Shown: in pieces, positions 25,172 to 34,800 of the stretch
Position numbering within the stretch: the stretch's first letter is position 1
How the letters are laid out: each line of letters starts with the position of its first letter
NCBI GenBank assembly: GCA_022800935.1
Contig: JAAWRH010000018.1
Coordinates: 1 to 64,000, forward strand
Length of the DNA: 64,000 nt
Direction of reading: 5' to 3'
From: Oscillospiraceae bacterium
GTDB taxonomy: Bacteria > Bacillota > Clostridia > Oscillospirales > Ruminococcaceae
The notes under the pieces: generated by a model
Told to the model about the DNA's origin: nothing
The model's input: the letters and a program-made list of their open reading frames with translations, nothing else
Databases searched by the model: none
Program-made: the position numbers and the translations under genes

Positions 25172-26287
25172 TTATATCAGGAGCAGAGGAAACTGTATAG
25201 CATTATTGCGGCTCACCTCATCCGGGGCAAGGGGACTTGAAAGGGTGCGGTACAGCTCCAGCAGCTCCCTCTGCCCAAAGCGGCAGCCCGCAAACAGCAT
25301 AAAGGAGGAGCGGACGGGGAAGTCCTCAAAATGCATGACGTCCTTCGGGTAAGGCCAGGAATTTTTATCCTTTAAATAGGGGAGCAGGAAATCAATCCCG
25401 TCTTTAATGGAAAGACCCTTTTCGTTCTGATAGGTCCACAAATCGTCCTCCGGGGAGGAGAGCAGCTGGCAGAGGGAGATCATGTTGTCCAACACAAAGA
25501 TAGAGTAGTTGTAAGGCTTGGTTCGCTCTAATTCCCTGGGAAAGCCTCCATTCGGGGCCATCTGGGCCAGCAGATGGGTTTTATAGCGGCTCCGGCACAT
25601 CTCCACAATGGGGAGATTTTCGGTGAACAGGGCAAAGGCCGCCGTCTGGACAAAAAAGCACACCGCGTGGTTGTTGTCGGTAGAGGCCTCCTCAATGCCG
25701 TTCTGGCTGGTGAGCATCCACCCCAGATATTGGGCGAACCAGTCCCGCAGCCCCTGATAAATCTCCCCCGTCATGGCCGGGGAGCCCTTCAGCGCCTCAA
25801 TGGCAAAGGGGAGCTCCGCGAGGTGGAGGGTGTCGATAATGCCGATGCCCCGCCCCGCGCAGATGCCGGGTATCGCCTGGGCATAGGTGAGGCTGGGGTT
25901 CATCCTGGTCTCCGGTGACAGGAAGAACTCCTTCAATATCCTGACAGCCCGCTGTGCGTACTCCTCTTTTTTATCCTGCCGGTATCCGGCGGCCAGGGCG
26001 CAGACATCGCTCCGCATCTGCCGCATGATATGGCGGTGTGTATCAAAGTTGCCGGGATTGGTCTCCCCGTCCCTGCGGATATAGGGAAGGCCATCCGGCT
26101 TTTCCGGGTCCGGCCACCAGTAGTCGCCGTTGGAGTAGTAATCGTGAGGGCCTCCCTCGCTGAGGGGGGCGGCGGCATCGGTGATGTGCCGGATGGGATG
26201 ACTCAAGGCTTGCTCCGCGTTTTGGGTGACTGGTCCGGGAGCGCCCTGTTCAGGCTGAATCTGATACGTCTTTTCCCAGGTGAGCAT
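25172..26287 (-). CDS. Alginate-lyase-family protein (polysaccharide lyase fold)
   Basis: First gene of the minus-strand glycan operon, 371 residues, all-alpha fold. DYYSNGDYWWPDPEKPDG and SQNGIEEASTDNNHAVCFFV match the alginate-lyase superfamily (PF05426), in which the Asn-His stretch lies in the active site. It has no signal peptide, so it would cleave imported uronic-acid oligosaccharides. The product of such a lyase is exactly what the GH88 enzyme in this operon uses. It could be a glucuronan- or mannuronan-type lyase. The substrate is not readable. The ribosome site is GAAGGAGGAACG. Confidence 0.75.
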   Translation of the reverse strand: MLTWEKTYQIQPEQGAPGPVTQNAEQALSHPIRHITDAAAPLSEGGPHDYYSNGDYWWPDPEKPDGLPYIRRDGETNPGNFDTHRHIMRQMRSDVCALAAGYRQDKKEEYAQRAVRILKEFFLSPETRMNPSLTYAQAIPGICAGRGIGIIDTLHLAELPFAIEALKGSPAMTGEIYQGLRDWFAQYLGWMLTSQNGIEEASTDNNHAVCFFVQTAAFALFTENLPIVEMCRSRYKTHLLAQMAPNGGFPRELERTKPYNYSIFVLDNMISLCQLLSSPEDDLWTYQNEKGLSIKDGIDFLLPYLKDKNSWPYPKDVMHFEDFPVRSSFMLFAGCRFGQRELLELYRTLSSPLAPDEVSRNNAIQFPLLLI

Positions 26288-26748
26288 AAAGGTCGTTCCT
26301 CCTTCTTCTGTTGAGCCGTTTCTTGCATAACAGCAATATTTCTATATATATTGTACCTGAATACGCCGGGGAAGGAAAGAGCACATTTTTTAAATCTTCG
26401 GTGAATTTTTCAGATTCCAGGAGATGGGACTTTTTTCATATTTTCCAATTTGCATTCCTGTGCTTGAAAAAAATTAGATGTATCCTCCAAGTTTCTGTAA
26501 AAAAACAAGAAAAAAACGATGAGCTTCGGCCAAAATGACCGCTCAAAAATAAAGAAAAGCCCCTTGTCTATAAAATTGCGCGGTGAAAAAACGGCCAAAA
26601 AAGAAACAAACAAATGGTATATAAAGAATCTGCTCTTGTTACCTGGCGGAAACTTTGGTATCTTTTAAACAGAAAAACGAGCGGGCGGATTCTTACATTC
26701 AGCAATTTATCAAAATTATTAACAAATTAATAAAAGGAGGATTTCAGG
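26288..26748. other. Divergent intergenic control region of the glycan locus
   Basis: About 460 AT-rich bases between the GH operon (leftward) and the second importer (rightward). GTATATAAAG near 26609 could be a plus -10. An imperfect stem pairs AAGAATCTGCTC (about 26625) with GAGCGGGCGGATTCTT (about 26678), in the leader of the importer. No reading frame is convincing. The AraC-type regulator at 30.5 kb is a candidate to bind here. Confidence 0.45.
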
Positions 26749-27705
26749 ATGTCCCAGATTGTAAAAGCGCAGCCAAAACCAATTGCATCCCAGAGCGTAT
26801 TCCAAAGGGGATTAAAGGAAATCAAACGCCATTGGCAGTTATACCTTATTATGCTGCCGCCCCTGCTGATTATTTTGGTTTTCCATTATGGCCCAATGGT
26901 GGGCTTGCAGATTGCATTTAAGGAATTTAATGTAGTAGGCGGCATATGGAACAGCCCCTGGGTCGGGTTAAAGCACTTTAAAGAATTTATAACCTCTTAC
27001 CAGTTCCCCCGCCTTATTAAAAATACTTTGGGAATCAGCCTGTATTCTTTAATTGCCGGTTTCCCGGTTCCGATTCTGTTAGCAGTTATGATTAACGAGT
27101 GTACCAATACGAAATTCAAGAAAGCTGTCCAATTAATTACATATGCTCCCCATTTTATTTCTACCGTTGTCATGGTTTCAGTGGTATTAATGCTGATGGC
27201 TCCCAGGGCGGGCATGATTAATAATATCATTGCCCTTTTCGGCGGCGAGAGGATTGACTTTATCGCCAAGCCGGAATATTTCAAAAGCATTTATGTCTGG
27301 TCGGGCATCTGGCAGTCAATGGGATATAACTCCATTATCTATATTGCGGCTCTGTCCGGCATAGATCCCTCTTTATATGAAGCGGCAACAGTGGACGGGG
27401 CGTCCAAGCTCCAAAGGATTATGAATATAGACCTCCCTGGAATCCTCCCTACAATTATCATCCAGCTTATTATGCAGTGCGGGCGTTTAATGAACGTAGG
27501 CCATGAAAAAGTCCTTTTGATGCAGAATAACCTGAATATGTCCTCCTCTGACATTATCTCCACTTATGTTTACCGCATTGGTTTGGAAAATGCAAGGTAC
27601 AGCTTTTCCGCTGCGGTCGGAATGTTCAATTCCGTCATTAATACCTTCCTGCTGATTTTGGTCAATTCCATCTCCCGAAAAGTCAGTGAAACCAGCCTTT
27701 GGTAA
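26749..27705 (+). CDS. Carbohydrate ABC transporter permease (LplB type), second set
   Basis: 318 residues with six predicted helices. The EAA loop is YEAATVDGASKLQRIMNIDL, and the family ending is SRKVSETSLW. The ribosome site AAAGGAGG is 8 bases before ATG. It is clearly paralogous to 5825-6787, but its codons are more AT-rich than the neighbouring GH genes. Divergent from the GH operon, it probably imports that pathway's oligosaccharide. Confidence 0.92.
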   Translation: MSQIVKAQPKPIASQSVFQRGLKEIKRHWQLYLIMLPPLLIILVFHYGPMVGLQIAFKEFNVVGGIWNSPWVGLKHFKEFITSYQFPRLIKNTLGISLYSLIAGFPVPILLAVMINECTNTKFKKAVQLITYAPHFISTVVMVSVVLMLMAPRAGMINNIIALFGGERIDFIAKPEYFKSIYVWSGIWQSMGYNSIIYIAALSGIDPSLYEAATVDGASKLQRIMNIDLPGILPTIIIQLIMQCGRLMNVGHEKVLLMQNNLNMSSSDIISTYVYRIGLENARYSFSAAVGMFNSVINTFLLILVNSISRKVSETSLW

Positions 27706-27735
27706 TTATTTATAGAAAGGAGACATTACGCTATT

Positions 27736-28638
27736 ATGAAAAAGAATTTAAATGCAATCCGTCTTTCTTCCGGCGACCGCATTTTTAACATAATTAATTT
27801 AACCCTGCTTTCCATTATTATGGTAATTGTCCTTTACCCGCTAATTTATATTTTATCTGCTTCTTTCAGCAACAGCAACGCGGTTATGGCAGGCAGGGTA
27901 TGGCTTTTCCCGGTAGAACCTACCCTGGCAGGCTATGAGGCAGTTTTTAAAAACCCACAGATTCCCCGCAGCTTTGTTAATACTATCTACCTGACAGTAG
28001 CTGGAACAATGGTCAATATCGCTTTTACAATCATGCTTGCTTATCCCTTATCCCGTAAAACCCTGTTCGGCAGGGGGGTTATTACTGGATTTATTACCTT
28101 TACGATGCTGTTCAGCGGCGGGCTGATTCCGTCCTTCCTGCTGATTAAGGGAATGGGGCTGTATAATACCTATTGGGCGTTAATCCTTCCCGGTGCGGTA
28201 AGCGTTTATAATGTAATCGTAGCCCGAACCTTTTTCCAAAGCAATATCCCTGATGATTTATATGAAGCCGCTTCCCTGGACGGGTGCAGTGATATCTATT
28301 TTATGTGGAAAATTGTTCTTCCCCTGTCTGCCCCCATTATCGCGGTACTGACCATGTTCTACGCAGTAGGCCATTGGAACAGCTACTTTAACGCTATGAT
28401 TTACCTTCAGGATTCCAAAAAGTTCACCCTCCAGGTGGTTCTGCGCAATATCCTCATTGCCAACCAGATCGACAACGAAATGATGAAGGACATTGATGCC
28501 ATGCAGAAACAGGAAGGGCTTGCACAGTTATTAAAGTATTCCCTGATTGTTGTGGCAAGCGTGCCTATGCTGGTTTTGTATCCCTTTATCCAGAAACACT
28601 TTGTAAAAGGAATCATGATTGGCGCATTAAAGGGTTGA
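27736..28638 (+). CDS. Carbohydrate ABC transporter permease (LplC type), second set
   Basis: 300 residues. Membrane helices occupy the usual LplC positions, and the docking loop is YEAASLDGCSDIYFMWKIVL. The C-terminal FVKGIMIGALKG is diagnostic. It starts 30 bases after the partner permease with an AGAAAGGAG site. It is paralogous to 4919-5806. Confidence 0.92.
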   Translation: MKKNLNAIRLSSGDRIFNIINLTLLSIIMVIVLYPLIYILSASFSNSNAVMAGRVWLFPVEPTLAGYEAVFKNPQIPRSFVNTIYLTVAGTMVNIAFTIMLAYPLSRKTLFGRGVITGFITFTMLFSGGLIPSFLLIKGMGLYNTYWALILPGAVSVYNVIVARTFFQSNIPDDLYEAASLDGCSDIYFMWKIVLPLSAPIIAVLTMFYAVGHWNSYFNAMIYLQDSKKFTLQVVLRNILIANQIDNEMMKDIDAMQKQEGLAQLLKYSLIVVASVPMLVLYPFIQKHFVKGIMIGALKG

Positions 28639-28706
28639 TTTTCGGGACATTTCCAGTTCCGTTTTCATAACAAATTCAAATATATACTTTAAAAAGGAGA
28701 ATAACC

Positions 28707-30452
28707 ATGAGTACAAACAAAAAAGTTTTGTCCAGCGTCCTTTCCGCAGCTATGCTGCTTTCCGTCATGGCGGGATGTTCTTCCGGCAATTCATCTTCCG
28801 GCAGTTCTGCGCCTGCATCCGGCAGCGGTTCGGTTTCAGCGTCCGGGCCGGCTTCCTCTGGAAGCGGTTCTGGGTCTGGTTCTGGGCTGTCAGCGCCAGG
28901 AGAGTTTCCTATTACCCAAACGCCCGTCACATTAAGCATTGTCACCCCTGATGCAACCTATTTAAGCGATTTTAATGAAAACGAATTTACCAAATGGTAT
29001 GAAGAAAAAACCAATGTCCATGTGGAGTATACTTCTGTCCCTGCCCAGAGCAAAAAGGAGAAAATCAACCTGCTGCTGGCAAGCGGGGATTATCCCGATA
29101 TTATCATGAACTGCGGCCTTACCACTGCTGACGAAGTTACCTATGGAACCCAAAAGGTATTCCAATCCCTAAACAGCCTGATTGACGAACACGGCTTTTA
29201 CATCAAAGATGTATTTGAGCAGCAGGCAAACCTCCCAGGCGCAATTACCTCTCCAGATGGGAATATTTATGCTCTGCCCAATATCAACGATGCTTTCCAT
29301 ACCCGGCACACCTACCGCGCCTGGATTAACACCGGATGGCTGGAAAAGCTGGGCCTGGCTGTACCAACTACAACAGATGAATTTTACAATGTTTTGAAAG
29401 CTTTCAAGGAGCAGGATCCCAACGGCAACGGCAAAGCAGACGAAATTCCTATGACTGGCTGCAACAAAAACAATGCTTACGAATTTGCACCCTATACCTT
29501 CCTGATGAATTCTTTTGTTTACTTTGACCAGCAGACCAGCAGCGCTTTCCTGGAGCTGGACAATGGGTCTGTAAAGTTTGTTGCTGATACCGACGCATAC
29601 AAAGAAGGGCTTCTATACATTAAAAAGCTGATTTCCGAGGGGCTGCTTGACCCCACTTCCCTGACCCAGACAGAAGACGAGTATCTCCAGCTTGGGACAA
29701 ACCCTGATGCACAGATTGTTGGCGTTGGTTCTTCCTCCCTTTGGTGGAAATTCCTAGGGTACGACAAGGACACTGAGGACAAAAGGGCAAACTCCTACGA
29801 CGCTCTTTCTCCGCTGAAAGGGCCGAATGGGGCGCAATATGCCCCTATTACTGCTACGGCAGTCGGCACTAGCTGCGTTGTTTTAACAAACAAATGCCAG
29901 TATCCAGAAGTTGCTGTTAAATGGTTGGATGGCCTGTACTCCCAGGAAGTAACAATGCGTTCCCAATTCGGCATTGAAGGGGATAACTGGGAACTTGCCC
30001 CGGAAGGTTCCCTTGGAATCGACCAGAAACCTGCTATTTGGCATAAGCTGAGAGATTTTGACGGCACAGAGCCCACCAACGCCAGAAACACCTTCCCCGG
30101 CAACCGTACCTCCGAGCTTCGCCTGGGCGAAATGACCGACTACTCTGACCCCAACGCTGTTTGGACTCAGGAACCCAGGCTGTACAGCATTACCAACATC
30201 CACTACTATCCCTTTGAAACCCCTGAAAAGCAAGTTCCCCAGTCCATTTATTACACCGCGGAGGAATCTAACGAATACTCCAGGTTAAGGGAACAAATCA
30301 ATACTTATGCCCGCGAAAGCCTGGTGGCATTTATTACCGGAAACCGTGACATTGAAAAAGAATGGGATTCTTATGTGAAAGAATTTGAAAAACTGGAACT
30401 GCCAAAATATTTGGAATATATCCAGAAAGCGTATGACCGCCAGTATAAATAA
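28707..30452 (+). CDS. Extracellular carbohydrate-binding lipoprotein, second set
   Basis: 581 residues. The signal peptide ends in lipobox VMAGC (Cys24), followed by a Ser/Gly-rich linker to about residue 72. The solute-binding fold has LLASGDYPDIIMNCG and an EF-hand-like DPNGNGKADEIP that may bind calcium, as in several oligosaccharide receptors of this family. It is the last gene of the importer operon, with a terminator shared with the convergent regulator gene. Confidence 0.9.
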   Translation: MSTNKKVLSSVLSAAMLLSVMAGCSSGNSSSGSSAPASGSGSVSASGPASSGSGSGSGSGLSAPGEFPITQTPVTLSIVTPDATYLSDFNENEFTKWYEEKTNVHVEYTSVPAQSKKEKINLLLASGDYPDIIMNCGLTTADEVTYGTQKVFQSLNSLIDEHGFYIKDVFEQQANLPGAITSPDGNIYALPNINDAFHTRHTYRAWINTGWLEKLGLAVPTTTDEFYNVLKAFKEQDPNGNGKADEIPMTGCNKNNAYEFAPYTFLMNSFVYFDQQTSSAFLELDNGSVKFVADTDAYKEGLLYIKKLISEGLLDPTSLTQTEDEYLQLGTNPDAQIVGVGSSSLWWKFLGYDKDTEDKRANSYDALSPLKGPNGAQYAPITATAVGTSCVVLTNKCQYPEVAVKWLDGLYSQEVTMRSQFGIEGDNWELAPEGSLGIDQKPAIWHKLRDFDGTEPTNARNTFPGNRTSELRLGEMTDYSDPNAVWTQEPRLYSITNIHYYPFETPEKQVPQSIYYTAEESNEYSRLREQINTYARESLVAFITGNRDIEKEWDSYVKEFEKLELPKYLEYIQKAYDRQYK

Positions 30453-30509
30453 AATAAGTTTGACGGAAACCGCCCAAAAGAAAGAAAAGATTGACTGTAA
30501 AAAGTAAAG

Positions 30510-30546
30510 GAAGCCGCCCTGGCAGATTCAGGGCGGCTTCTCCGTT
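30510..30546. terminator. Terminator between convergent importer and regulator genes
   Basis: GAAGCCGCCCT (30510-30520) and AGGGCGGCTTC (30530-30540). T-rich bases on both sides are modest, and it probably serves both directions. Confidence 0.8.
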
Positions 30547-32867
30547 TATGTATCTTTTTTTCCTTTTTCCTCCCCGCGGGTCTGGGATGGGCTGACCCCA
30601 TAAAACCTCTTATATGCCCGCCGGAACGTGCTCGTAGTGCTGTACCCGCATTTTTCCGATACGTCGTCCACCTTCATTTTCTTCAAAAGCAGCTCATACG
30701 CGTGTTTCATGCGGATTTGGTCCAGGTATGTGGAAAAATTCTCCCCTGTAAGCTCCTTGAAGAGCTGAGAGAAGTATGCCTCCGAAAGCTGGAAGCGGGA
30801 GGCGGCGTATTTCAGCGACATCGCCGGATTGCCGAACTCCTGCTCTACCAGGGAAAGCATTTCCTGCTTCAGCCCGTCCTTCTTATTGCCGCTCCTGTTC
30901 TGATAAATCCCGCCAATCTCGGAGACGAGGCCCAGCACTTTATCCCGCAGAGTCTTTGGGGACAGATCGGGATCAAGCTGGAAGATACGCTCCTGAAAAT
31001 CGGGGAGCAGTGAATCGTCAAGGGAACGCAGCAGAGAGGCTTTCAGCTGGCTGACAAATATCTGACGCATTTTGGGCTGAAGATGCATTTGAAAAAGGTT
31101 TTTGTCCAGTACCTCCTGGACGGTTTCCAGGGCCGCATCCCTTTCCCCGGCCTTGAGCTGGCGGCAGAGGCGGGACTCAAAGCCAGACGGATAATAGAAC
31201 AGGTTGCGGCTGTCGGAAAACTGGGCGGCATCCCAAAGAATGGCCGAGTCCGTCTCAAAGAGGGGCGTCTGCCGCAAAGCCTCCCGGCAAAGATTAAAGT
31301 GATCGCAGACCTTTCGGATATTCCGAAACAGCTCGCTCCCCACACAGCGCATAGAAAAGGACCAGTCCTCCTCCATATAGGCGCTGCACCTTTGCAGGCA
31401 GGCTTCGCATAGGGCCTGATAACGCTCTGTATCTTCGGCGGCGAATTGACAGATGACCACAATCTGGTCAAGGCTGCGGCTGTACAGCAGGCCCCATCCC
31501 TTAAACTCCTCCTCCATCTGGGTGAGAAGCTGCTGCTTCTGGGCGGTATAGACCTCCAGCGTATCCAGGGACTCAATAGAGGAAATATCCTTTTGGGGTT
31601 CCAGGCCAACGGCAAGGACGCAGAAGAATCCCTCCAGGGGAAACCCCAGCCTGCGTTCCAGCTCTGATTGTTCCTGCTCCCCTGTAAAAGAGTCATTGAT
31701 CAGTTTGTCCAGATAAACCGCCCGCAGAATGGGGAGCTGTTCCTGGACATTTTTGCTCAAAAGCCGGTTGTCCTGCACCACATGGAGGATGGAGTTATTG
31801 AGATAGGCAAAGACGTTTCCCCCGGTAAAGGCGCCGGAATCATACTCGGCCCCTTTCAGGATGGCCTCCATGCTGCTGATTTGTGAACTGGACCTGAAAG
31901 CGAGATAAAAGGCATAGCCCACCGCCAGCAGAAGGGCAAGGACGTTCATGGCAGCGGAAAGTCGGCTTAAATAAGCGGCGTCTTTATACGCCACGGTAAG
32001 GGGCATTGTGGAAATATACTTGAGGCCGTAGTCGGAAACAACATAGGCGGCCAGATTCTCCTCCCCAAAAAAGGAGGAGGGTATCTCTCCCCTGGAGGAA
32101 AGGACCGAAAGGGGCGGGAACAGAAAATCCTGGGGCAGGTCAGGGTTGCTGGAAAACAAAAGCTGGTTGCGCTCATCCAGGATATAGAGGGAGCCCCCAA
32201 AATGCAGAATGTTGGAAAACGCGTCGGATATGGAAGTACCCTCCAGGAGGAAAAACAGGGTTGCCTGGCATTCCGCCGTCATCGGCATGGAGTACAGGAT
32301 TCCCTCAAATTCCTGATTGTTCCAGCGGATTGATTCATAGGGGTGGAATTCCTTGAAAAAGGTTTTTGCGGGATACCGCTCTAAAAAATCCTGAAAGTCC
32401 CCCTCCCCGAACTGGTAGCTTGTTCCGTATTCCCGCTCCAGGTCATTGCTGATATGGTATTGGGAGAGCAGAATGCGGCTGTCGTGGTAGTAAATACAGG
32501 CACCGATATTCCGGCTGGTCAGGTCAGAGTCCCGAATGGCGCTCAGGCCCTTCCACAGAACATAATAATCCTCTGTTCTGTGGTTTTCCCCCAGCTTTTG
32601 GAGGCTGATTAAATCGCTGTTCATCCGTATATGGGGGGAGATGACATCAAATGTCTTTAAAACCGTATCCACATACGCCACCCCCTGGTCCAGCGTGCCC
32701 ACCTGACGTTCCATGGCGTTGGTCTTGGTGATATGGATGGCCCGGTTGGACACAATGGCCAGAACCATCACCGGCAAAAGCACAAATACGGTATAGGGAG
32801 CAAGAAACTGGAAAAGAAGGTGTCTGAAGCCTTCGCTGTGGTGCTGAAAAATTGGCCTTTTGGGCAT
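30546..32867 (-). CDS. Membrane-bound AraC-family transcription regulator
   Basis: 773 residues. One helix near 17-37 (YTVFVLLPVMVLAIVS), an extracellular sensor part to about 295, a second helix near 300-322 (AMNVLALLLAVGYAFYLAF), a cytoplasmic linker, and an AraC-type double HTH at the end (about 665-762: YAASRFQLSEAYFSQLFKEL and CGYSTTSTFRRAYKRFYGVSPS). Such one-protein sensors usually govern neighbouring sugar-uptake operons in Clostridia and Paenibacillus. The likely targets are the importer at 26.7 kb and/or the GH operon. The ribosome site GGAGGGG lies 9 bases before ATG. Confidence 0.88.
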   Translation of the reverse strand: MPKRPIFQHHSEGFRHLLFQFLAPYTVFVLLPVMVLAIVSNRAIHITKTNAMERQVGTLDQGVAYVDTVLKTFDVISPHIRMNSDLISLQKLGENHRTEDYYVLWKGLSAIRDSDLTSRNIGACIYYHDSRILLSQYHISNDLEREYGTSYQFGEGDFQDFLERYPAKTFFKEFHPYESIRWNNQEFEGILYSMPMTAECQATLFFLLEGTSISDAFSNILHFGGSLYILDERNQLLFSSNPDLPQDFLFPPLSVLSSRGEIPSSFFGEENLAAYVVSDYGLKYISTMPLTVAYKDAAYLSRLSAAMNVLALLLAVGYAFYLAFRSSSQISSMEAILKGAEYDSGAFTGGNVFAYLNNSILHVVQDNRLLSKNVQEQLPILRAVYLDKLINDSFTGEQEQSELERRLGFPLEGFFCVLAVGLEPQKDISSIESLDTLEVYTAQKQQLLTQMEEEFKGWGLLYSRSLDQIVVICQFAAEDTERYQALCEACLQRCSAYMEEDWSFSMRCVGSELFRNIRKVCDHFNLCREALRQTPLFETDSAILWDAAQFSDSRNLFYYPSGFESRLCRQLKAGERDAALETVQEVLDKNLFQMHLQPKMRQIFVSQLKASLLRSLDDSLLPDFQERIFQLDPDLSPKTLRDKVLGLVSEIGGIYQNRSGNKKDGLKQEMLSLVEQEFGNPAMSLKYAASRFQLSEAYFSQLFKELTGENFSTYLDQIRMKHAYELLLKKMKVDDVSEKCGYSTTSTFRRAYKRFYGVSPSQTRGEEKGKKDT

Positions 32868-33022
32868 ACTGTGTTCCCCTCCTTTGGTCTATGCGCTTGC
32901 CTTATCGGGCAAAGGTAACGAAGCTTTTTTATCTGTTCGTTCTATTATACAATAAAAGGAGGGTTTTTTCCAGTATTTTTGAAAGTAACAGCTAATGCGG
33001 TACGTCTTCCCGCTATCCAATG

Positions 33023-33781
33023 TTACTCTGACTGCTGATGCCCACCCTCTTCGCCCTCCGGCAGGGTTCTCATGAGGATCAGGGTATACGCAATCACTAT
33101 GGCGGAACGTATCAGGTTGAGGATAATCCGCCCGGTGTCCGTCAGGCCCGCCTCGCTGCCAAAGGTGCTGACCACGTCTATCCCCGAATGGGTCAGGATG
33201 CAGGGCCACAGGCTTCCTCCGCGATAAAATATCGTCACTAATAAAAAGCCTATCGCTATCGCCCCCGTTACCTGGCACAGGTTCGTCACAAGCTCCATGC
33301 CTCTCCCGTTCAGCAGGTTCAGCAGATGCCCCAGGCCAAATGTCACGCTGGAAATAATAATTGCCTTCTTTGCGCCGTCCTTGGCGATAATGGCCTTAAA
33401 GAGAAAGCCCCGAAAAAGTATCTCCTCCAAGAAGCCCACACACAGCATGTTAGTCATATAGCAGAGGGTACCCGCCAGCGGGAAATTGATTGCCACCCCA
33501 TTCCACAGGTTTTCGGAAACCAGCAGAACCAGCGGAAGATACCAGAGAAACCTTGCCGCGGGCAGGCTGGTCCTGCAAAGGCCGTACCGCTCCATCAGCC
33601 CGTTTTTCTTAACCCAGCAGAACAGGATGACGGTCAGGATAACGCTGAACGCCGCGTTTGCCGCGCTTTCGATGCCGATCATCTGGCTCAGCGGAAAGGC
33701 AGTGGACTGGGCAATGCAGTAGACCACAATCCAAAAGAGCGCAAAGGAGAGCTCACTTTTTTCGTACAGCTTTTTCATCAT
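33023..33781 (-). CDS. CPBP-family intramembrane glutamic protease
   Basis: 252 residues with about seven to eight membrane helices. Motif 1 is GFLEEILFRGFLF (EExxxR) and motif 2 is SVTFGLGHLLNLL (FxxxH), the catalytic set of CAAX/bacteriocin-self-immunity proteases. It overlaps the TetR-type gene upstream by 4 bases (ATGA), so it is probably repressed by that regulator. Roles in the family range from prenyl-protein processing to immunity to self-made peptides, and none is indicated here. Confidence 0.88.
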   Translation of the reverse strand: MMKKLYEKSELSFALFWIVVYCIAQSTAFPLSQMIGIESAANAAFSVILTVILFCWVKKNGLMERYGLCRTSLPAARFLWYLPLVLLVSENLWNGVAINFPLAGTLCYMTNMLCVGFLEEILFRGFLFKAIIAKDGAKKAIIISSVTFGLGHLLNLLNGRGMELVTNLCQVTGAIAIGFLLVTIFYRGGSLWPCILTHSGIDVVSTFGSEAGLTDTGRIILNLIRSAIVIAYTLILMRTLPEGEEGGHQQSE

Positions 33782-34362
33782 TTTGTTTCCCCCTTTTCCT
33801 CTGTTGCCAATGCCTCCAGCACTGCGCCGCAGTATGCCCGCTCCAGGTGCAGGGCCGCTGTCCCCTCGTCAAACTCCAGCGAGTTGTTGGCGATGATGCT
33901 CGCGTAACCGTGGGCAAACAGGGAAACGGTCAAAAAAACCCTTTTGGTCTGCTCCATATCCATCTCCATTGCCTGCTGCATGGCCGAAAGAACCGGCCGA
34001 AGCTCCTCGGAATCTATCATCTCCAAAATGCTGTTCTCATTGGCAAATCCGGACTGGAACAGCAGCCGGAACAACTGCGGCTCCCTGATGGCAAAGCGGA
34101 TGTAGTTGAGACCTATCCCCAGCACAACCCCATCTTGGGGATTTTCAAGATTCATCAAGTACTCCGAATGGAACCCATCAGCTTTGGCGTAAACCGCCTT
34201 TTTCAACTCCTCAATGGTCGCATAGTGGTACATGACCGGCTGTGTAGAACAGCCCAGCTTTTCCGACACTGTTCTGGCATTGACATTTTCAATCCCTGCC
34301 GCCCGTGCCACATCAAACGCCGCGTCAACCACCATTTCCCTGGTGATTTTTGCCTTTGGCAT
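33778..34362 (-). CDS. TetR/AcrR-family regulator
   Basis: 194 residues. N-terminal HTH (ITREMVVDAAFDVARAAGIE, then ARTVSEKLGCSTQPVMYHYA) and an all-helical ligand domain. An 11-bp inverted repeat covers its own promoter (34381-34412), so self-repression is very likely. It is coupled to the CPBP protease gene. Confidence 0.9.
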   Translation of the reverse strand: MPKAKITREMVVDAAFDVARAAGIENVNARTVSEKLGCSTQPVMYHYATIEELKKAVYAKADGFHSEYLMNLENPQDGVVLGIGLNYIRFAIREPQLFRLLFQSGFANENSILEMIDSEELRPVLSAMQQAMEMDMEQTKRVFLTVSLFAHGYASIIANNSLEFDEGTAALHLERAYCGAVLEALATEEKGETK

Positions 34363-34380
34363 ATAACCGGCTTCCTCCTT

Positions 34381-34434
34381 TTATAATTCAAATTATATAA
34401 CTTGAATTATAATTTGAAAGGTCCATTTTGTCAA
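34381..34434 (-). promoter_or_regulatory. TetR-type operator over the promoter of the tetR-CPBP operon
   Basis: TTATAATTCAA (34381-34391) and TTGAATTATAA (34402-34412) form a perfect inverted repeat with a 10-base centre. The minus promoter is TTGACA (34434-34429), 17-base spacer, TATAAT (34411-34406), so the right arm covers the -10. Confidence 0.85.
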
Positions 34435-34800
34435 GAAAAAAGGGCGCTTCATTTCGTTCACAAAATATTTACAAAATATTTTGTGATGAAGGTGTTAGAT
34501 TTTGGGGAATTTTGTGTTATATAGGGTAAAGGGTAAAAAACCGGCGATTAATAAGCTGTCAGAATTGTATTCCAGCTTTCTGTGCTATTTTGATAATTGT
34601 TCGGGGAAGTGTTCCTTCTAAAGCTCTTGTCAACGGGAAATATGAGATGTGTTGTATTATATATTTTAGGTTTAATGGTGTAAAAAGCATGATAGAATCA
34701 TATGAATACAAGCCACTCGCATAACGGGTGGCTTGTATTCTTTCCTATTAAAAAACATTACTGATATGCCAAACTGAGCGAGACGATATCAAGCCCCCTT
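34435..34800. other. Spacer of about 365 bases, one strong hairpin
   Basis: No gene seen. GAATACAAGCCAC (34704-34716) and GTGGCTTGTATTC (34728-34740) form a perfect 13-bp stem, about 60 bases past the chemoreceptor stop. It may end that gene, although the T-tract is weak. A short AAAATATTT repeat lies at 34461-34480. Confidence 0.5.
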
